Shown here piece after piece: positions 6,796 to 9,508 of a stretch of 9,508 bases of DNA. Position 1 is the stretch's first letter. Each line of letters begins with the position of its first letter. Made by a program: the position numbers and the translations under genes. The notes below the pieces were generated by a model. It did no database searches, had not been told where the DNA came from, and saw nothing but the letters and a program-made list of their open reading frames with translations. Origin of the DNA: Pseudomonadota bacterium (lineage in GTDB: Bacteria > Pseudomonadota > Gammaproteobacteria > Pseudomonadales > Halieaceae); the NCBI GenBank assembly GCA_030591305.1, contig JAUVBI010000116.1, forward strand, positions 1 through 9,508. Direction: 5' to 3'.

Positions 6796-7839
6796 ATGGA
6801 TTTTACATTCAGTGAAGATCAGCTGTTGTTTCAGGAGTCTGTAAGAGATTTTCTGGTTAATGAAGTAACACCCCAGAAAATTCGCGCCAGCTGGGAGTTG
6901 GTGGATGGCAGGGATAACGCTTTGTGGCAGCAGATTGCCGAGATGGGCCTGACGGGAATAACCGTGCCCGAGGAATACGGCGGCCTGGGAATGAATGAGC
7001 TGGACTTTGTGTTGCTCGCCCAGGAGTGTGGCTATGTTGCGTTGCCAGAACCCCTTGTGCATACAGCCCTGGTTGCAGTGCCGATGCTGAGGGAAATTGG
7101 CGGTGAGCTGGCAGCACAGTGGTTACCCAAAATTGCCGCCGGTGAAGCGAAGGCTGTGGTGGGCCTGGAGCAAAATCTTCTGGTAGAAGATGCCCATATA
7201 GCCGGCCTGCTGTTGCTACAAAAAGGTGCAGACCTGTTTGCTGTTACGCCGGACGAAGTGACTTTGCGCCACAACGAATCGATTGACCCCTCTCGCAAAC
7301 TGTATGCGGTGGAGTTGAGTGAAACGACAGAGCCAGTGGCGTCTGGTGAACAAGCAGCCACGTTGGTGAGCGCTGCCCTGAATCGCGGCGCATTGGCTTG
7401 CGCCGCACAAGCTTTGGGCCTGGCCCAGCGCATGCTCGATATTACGGTCCAGTACACAGCCGAGCGTCAGCAGTTTGGCAAACCCATAGGGTCCTTCCAG
7501 GCGGTAAAACATGCTATGGCTAACATTGCTGTCCGTTTGGAATATGCAAAAGCACCAGTACACAAGGCGGCTTATGCTATTTCCCAGGGACAGCAATCGG
7601 CAGCGCTAAACGTATCCCATGCCAAGTTGATGGCCTGCGAAGCGGCCAATCTGGCAGCAAAAAATACCATACAGGCGCACGGCGCTATGGGTTACACCTG
7701 GGAAGTAGACTTGCATATTTTTATGAAGAAGGCATGGGCTCTGGCGAATACCTGGGGCGATGCGGGTTTTCATAAATCCCGGGTGGCCGAACACATTTTT
7801 TCCGAAGATGCCCAATTAGGTGCAGGTACTACATTTTAG
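6796..7839 (+). CDS. Acyl-CoA dehydrogenase, probable non-catalytic partner subunit
   Basis: A 347-residue acyl-CoA dehydrogenase homologue, short for the family (usually 380-400). The N-terminal domain (FSEDQLLFQESVRDFL, 5-20; PEEYGGLG, 58-65) is normal. The middle beta domain is reduced and lacks the SEPxAGSD motif. The C-terminal domain keeps FAD and dimer-contact motifs: ERQQFGKPIGSFQAVKH (223-239) and QAHGAMGYTWEVDLH (293-307). Asn196 stands where its neighbour has a candidate catalytic glutamate (LNRG against FERG), and the C-terminus has no YEGT-like motif, so no catalytic base is evident. This suits the partner in an alpha2beta2 heterotetramer that completes the FAD site of the 387-residue subunit, as in mycobacterial FadE26-FadE27 and IpdE1-IpdE2. 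The ATG follows the upstream stop by two bases, with GAGG (6787-6790) overlapping that gene, which implies coupled synthesis. Confidence 0.87.
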   Translation: MDFTFSEDQLLFQESVRDFLVNEVTPQKIRASWELVDGRDNALWQQIAEMGLTGITVPEEYGGLGMNELDFVLLAQECGYVALPEPLVHTALVAVPMLREIGGELAAQWLPKIAAGEAKAVVGLEQNLLVEDAHIAGLLLLQKGADLFAVTPDEVTLRHNESIDPSRKLYAVELSETTEPVASGEQAATLVSAALNRGALACAAQALGLAQRMLDITVQYTAERQQFGKPIGSFQAVKHAMANIAVRLEYAKAPVHKAAYAISQGQQSAALNVSHAKLMACEAANLAAKNTIQAHGAMGYTWEVDLHIFMKKAWALANTWGDAGFHKSRVAEHIFSEDAQLGAGTTF

Positions 7840-7853
7840 TTTTTACGGAAACG

Positions 7854-7860
7854 AAAAGGA
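7854..7860 (+). promoter_or_regulatory. Ribosome binding site deciding the thiolase start
   Basis: AAAAGGA lies seven bases upstream of the ATG at 7868. It favours that start over an in-frame GTG at 7820, which would add 16 residues unlike a thiolase N-terminus and overlap the previous gene. Confidence 0.7.
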
Positions 7861-7867
7861 TAGATTA

Positions 7868-9016
7868 ATGGCAGACGCTTATATTGTAGACGCGGTTCGC
7901 TCACCTACGGGAAGGCGCAAAGGTGGCCTGGCCGATGTGCACGCCGCCGACCTGGGTGCTCATGTGTTGAAAACGCTGGTAGCTCGCAACCCCATTCCCG
8001 ATATCGACTATGACGATGTGATGTTTGGTTGCGTGGATACCATTGGGCCGCTGGCGGGCGATATCGCCAGAACAGCATGGCTGGCGGCAGGCCTGGCGGA
8101 GGAAGTGCCAGGCACCACTATCGACAGACAGTGCGGTTCCTCGCAGCAGGCAGTGCACTTCGCCGCCCAGGCCATTATGGCCGGCGTAAATGATGTTGTG
8201 ATTGCCGGGGGCGTGCAAACCATGACCCGTATTCCTATCGCATCGGCAATGCTGGCTGCAGAACCCCTGGGTTACAGCGACCCCTTTTCCGGTAGCCAGG
8301 GGTGGGTCGCTCGCTACGGCAAGGTACCGGTTTCCCAGTTTAACTCCGCGCAGATGATCGCCGATAAATGGCAGCTCTCCCGTGAGGAGATGGAAGCATT
8401 TTCCCTGGAGTCGCACCGCCGTGCGTTGAGTGCGATAGAGCAGGGCCGCTTCACCAAAGAAATTGCGCCCCTCAATGGTGTTGAGATGGATGAGACGCCA
8501 CGCAACACATCTATGGAGAAAATGGCAGAGTTACAGCCCCTGCAGGAAGGTGGCACAATTACAGCGGCGGTGTCCAGCCAGACCTGCGATGCCTCCTCTG
8601 CGATGCTGATCGTATCTGAAGATGCCCTGAAACGTTACAACTTAACCCCCAGAGCGCGTATCGCCCACATGAGTGTCAGGGCCGAAGACCCTATCTGGAT
8701 GCTGACAGCGCCCATTCCTGCAACGGCCTACGCGTTGAAAAAATCTGGAATGAAGCTGGAAGATATCGACCTGGTGGAAATTAATGAAGCTTTCGCCTCG
8801 GTGCCTATGGCGTGGCTGAAAGAAACCGGATATCCGCATGAGAAGACCAATGTGAATGGCGGTGCTATCTCGTTGGGCCATCCACTTGGAGCCACTGGCA
8901 CCAAGTTAATGACCACACTGCTACATGAGTTGGAGCGCACCGGCGGGCGGTATGGCTTACAAACCATGTGTGAGGGGGGCGGCCAGGCTAATGTCACTAT
9001 TATTGAGCGGTTGTAG
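7868..9016 (+). CDS. fadA6: Thiolase (acetyl-CoA acyltransferase), FadA6-like
   Basis: A 382-residue thiolase. From the ATG at 7868 it begins MADAYIVDAVRSPTGRR, the normal family N-terminus. Catalytic residues are visible: the nucleophilic Cys89 in DRQCGSSQQ, NEAF (306-309), His338 in GGAISLGHPLGATG, and Cys368 in MCEGGGQAN. Length and the overall run, including EVPGTTIDRQCGSSQQ and YGLQTMCEGGG, resemble mycobacterial FadA6 (about 386 residues). That enzyme is assigned thiolysis of the linear dicarboxylic CoA ester made by IpdAB, releasing acetyl-CoA and a shorter oxo-dioyl-CoA. The C-terminal-domain loop usually reading SQxSDGA is here SQTCDASS (237-244), a local oddity. Two in-frame stop codons (TAG, then TAA) end the gene. 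It is the last gene of the compact run before the 197-base intergenic gap. A general beta-ketothiolase role cannot be excluded. Confidence 0.9.
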   Translation: MADAYIVDAVRSPTGRRKGGLADVHAADLGAHVLKTLVARNPIPDIDYDDVMFGCVDTIGPLAGDIARTAWLAAGLAEEVPGTTIDRQCGSSQQAVHFAAQAIMAGVNDVVIAGGVQTMTRIPIASAMLAAEPLGYSDPFSGSQGWVARYGKVPVSQFNSAQMIADKWQLSREEMEAFSLESHRRALSAIEQGRFTKEIAPLNGVEMDETPRNTSMEKMAELQPLQEGGTITAAVSSQTCDASSAMLIVSEDALKRYNLTPRARIAHMSVRAEDPIWMLTAPIPATAYALKKSGMKLEDIDLVEINEAFASVPMAWLKETGYPHEKTNVNGGAISLGHPLGATGTKLMTTLLHELERTGGRYGLQTMCEGGGQANVTIIERL

Positions 9017-9069
9017 TAAATGAGTATGGTGATCAGATTGCCGCTCCGAGAGGCTGTGGTATCGCTTTC

Positions 9070-9140
9070 CGGGACCCGCCGTGAATCCGTCCATGGACGC
9101 GCGATACGAGCCTCCAGGGACGGATTCACGGCGAGTCCTG
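9070..9140. repeat. Long imperfect palindrome, REP-like or miniature dispersed element
   Basis: A perfect 16-base inverted repeat, CGCCGTGAATCCGTCC (9077-9092), pairs with GGACGGATTCACGGCG (9118-9133). Pairing continues outwards (9070-9075 with 9135-9140, one G-T) past a single mismatch. It also continues inwards (TGGA 9094-9097 with TCCA 9113-9116, then GC with GC) to a loop around 9101-9109, giving about 28 paired positions over 71 bases. No T-run follows on either strand, so it is not a typical intrinsic terminator. It resembles the dispersed palindromic repeats I associate with intergenic regions of marine gammaproteobacteria; only one copy is in this window, so repetitiveness is inferred. 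Confidence 0.65.
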
Positions 9141-9181
9141 AAAACCCTCCGGCCCACTTTTCTGGCGGGACAAATACAACA

Positions 9182-9198
9182 TAGTATTTAGGATACTA
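9182..9198. promoter_or_regulatory. Inverted repeat and possible promoter/operator before the dehydrogenase
   Basis: TAGTAT (9182-9187) and ATACTA (9193-9198) form a perfect 6-base inverted repeat with a 5-base spacer, ending 15 bases before the ATG at 9214. Both arms resemble sigma-70 -10 hexamers (TAGTAT and GATACT each match TATAAT at four positions), and GGGACA (9167-9172) is a poor -35 candidate. It could be an operator overlapping a promoter, but the evidence is only the symmetry, the AT-rich composition and the position. Confidence 0.3.
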
Positions 9199-9213
9199 GA
9201 CAGAGGAACCAAA

Positions 9214-9508
9214 ATGAGTGGAATATGTGAAGGACGCGTAATAATTATCACCGGAGCCGGGGGCGGTTTAGGTCGCGAATATGCACTGGCATTTGCAGCA
9301 GAAGGTGCCAGTGTTCTGGTTAACGATATTAACGCCTTGTCTGCAGAAACAACGGTAGATGAAATTGTATCTGCAGGTGGAAAGGCGCTTGCCAATACCT
9401 CCGATATTACCTGTTATGAAGATTCCCTGAATATCGTAAAGACTGCCATTGAAACTTTTGGCGGCCTGCATGTAGTCGTGAATAATGCCGGCGTTTGCCG
9501 CGATCGCA
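9214..9508 (+). CDS. Short-chain dehydrogenase/reductase, 3' partial
   Basis: The first 98 residues of a classical SDR run off the window end. The start MSGICEGRVIIITGAGGGLGREYALAF carries the cofactor motif TGAGGGLG (13-20). Asp38 at the end of the second beta strand (VLVND) suggests NAD(H) rather than NADP(H). A D-I pair at 64-65 and NNAG (90-93) complete the Rossmann features; the catalytic Ser-Tyr-Lys part lies beyond the window. SDRs with this kind of N-terminus occur in steroid clusters, for example mycobacterial IpdF (Rv3559c) and the SDR Rv3548c, where they oxidise hydroxy groups on steroid-derived rings or CoA esters. IpdF is a reasonable candidate but cannot be told from paralogues on this fragment. 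AGAGGAA (9202-9208) sits five bases before the ATG. It is separated from the upstream operon by a palindrome, so it may have its own promoter. Confidence 0.88.
   Translation, partial: MSGICEGRVIIITGAGGGLGREYALAFAAEGASVLVNDINALSAETTVDEIVSAGGKALANTSDITCYEDSLNIVKTAIETFGGLHVVVNNAGVCRDR

Larger units (their letters stand above)
9017..9213 (+). other. Intergenic region between thiolase and short-chain dehydrogenase
   Basis: This 197-base stretch is the only sizeable gap in the window. I find no credible coding sequence in it. It holds a long imperfect palindrome (9070-9140), a small inverted repeat near the next gene (9182-9198) and a ribosome binding site AGAGGAA (9202-9208). It probably separates the upstream operon from a transcription unit starting with the dehydrogenase. 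Confidence 0.7.

Noticed and set aside
7820..7867. Upstream GTG extension of the thiolase
   Set aside because: The extra 16 residues do not resemble a thiolase N-terminus, and a good ribosome site precedes the ATG at 7868.
7901..8416. Minus-strand 171-codon open frame opposite the thiolase
   Set aside because: Cys/His-rich, low-similarity composition and complete overlap with the catalytic part of the thiolase indicate a shadow frame.
9070..9140. Intrinsic transcription terminator
   Set aside because: The stem is strong but no T-run follows it on the plus strand or on the minus strand, and the stem is much longer than usual.
1..9508. Defence system, phage, transposon or CRISPR content
   Set aside because: No nuclease, integrase, transposase or direct-repeat array is visible; every gene fits the catabolic pathway or its regulation.

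Overview
The window looks like chromosomal DNA from a proteobacterium, most likely a marine-type gammaproteobacterium. That placement is an inference from moderate GC content, gene make-up and an intergenic palindrome of a kind I associate with such genomes; no rRNA or phylogenetic marker is present. All recognisable genes lie on the + strand. I see no tRNA, rRNA, insertion sequence, phage gene or CRISPR array.

Positions 1-9016 hold one tightly packed co-directional gene run with gaps of at most 30 bases and two overlaps. The order is: an acyl-CoA synthetase truncated at the window edge (fadD3-like); two overlapping Lrp/AsnC-family regulators; the two subunits of a CoA-transferase-fold ring hydrolase (ipdA, ipdB); a nitronate-monooxygenase-fold flavoprotein (ipdC); a crotonase (echA20-like); two adjacent acyl-CoA dehydrogenase subunits; and a thiolase (fadA6-like). 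A 197-base intergenic stretch (9017-9213) follows, with a long imperfect palindrome and a small inverted repeat. A short-chain dehydrogenase then starts at 9214 and runs off the window.

This gene set matches the pathway that breaks down the last two rings (C and D) of steroids. In the known actinobacterial route, FadD3 activates the C/D-ring propanoate HIP as its CoA thioester. Dehydrogenases, including an alpha2beta2 acyl-CoA dehydrogenase and the flavoprotein IpdC, then modify the rings. EchA20 hydrolyses ring D, IpdAB hydrolyses ring C, and FadA6 thiolytically shortens the linear product towards central metabolism. The residues seen here (loss of one crotonase glutamate, a complementary dehydrogenase pair, an IpdA acidic residue) agree with these specialised roles.

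The least expected feature is regulatory. The cluster carries no TetR-type KstR2 regulator within the window. Instead, a translationally coupled pair of Lrp/AsnC proteins with almost identical recognition helices sits inside the catabolic operon.
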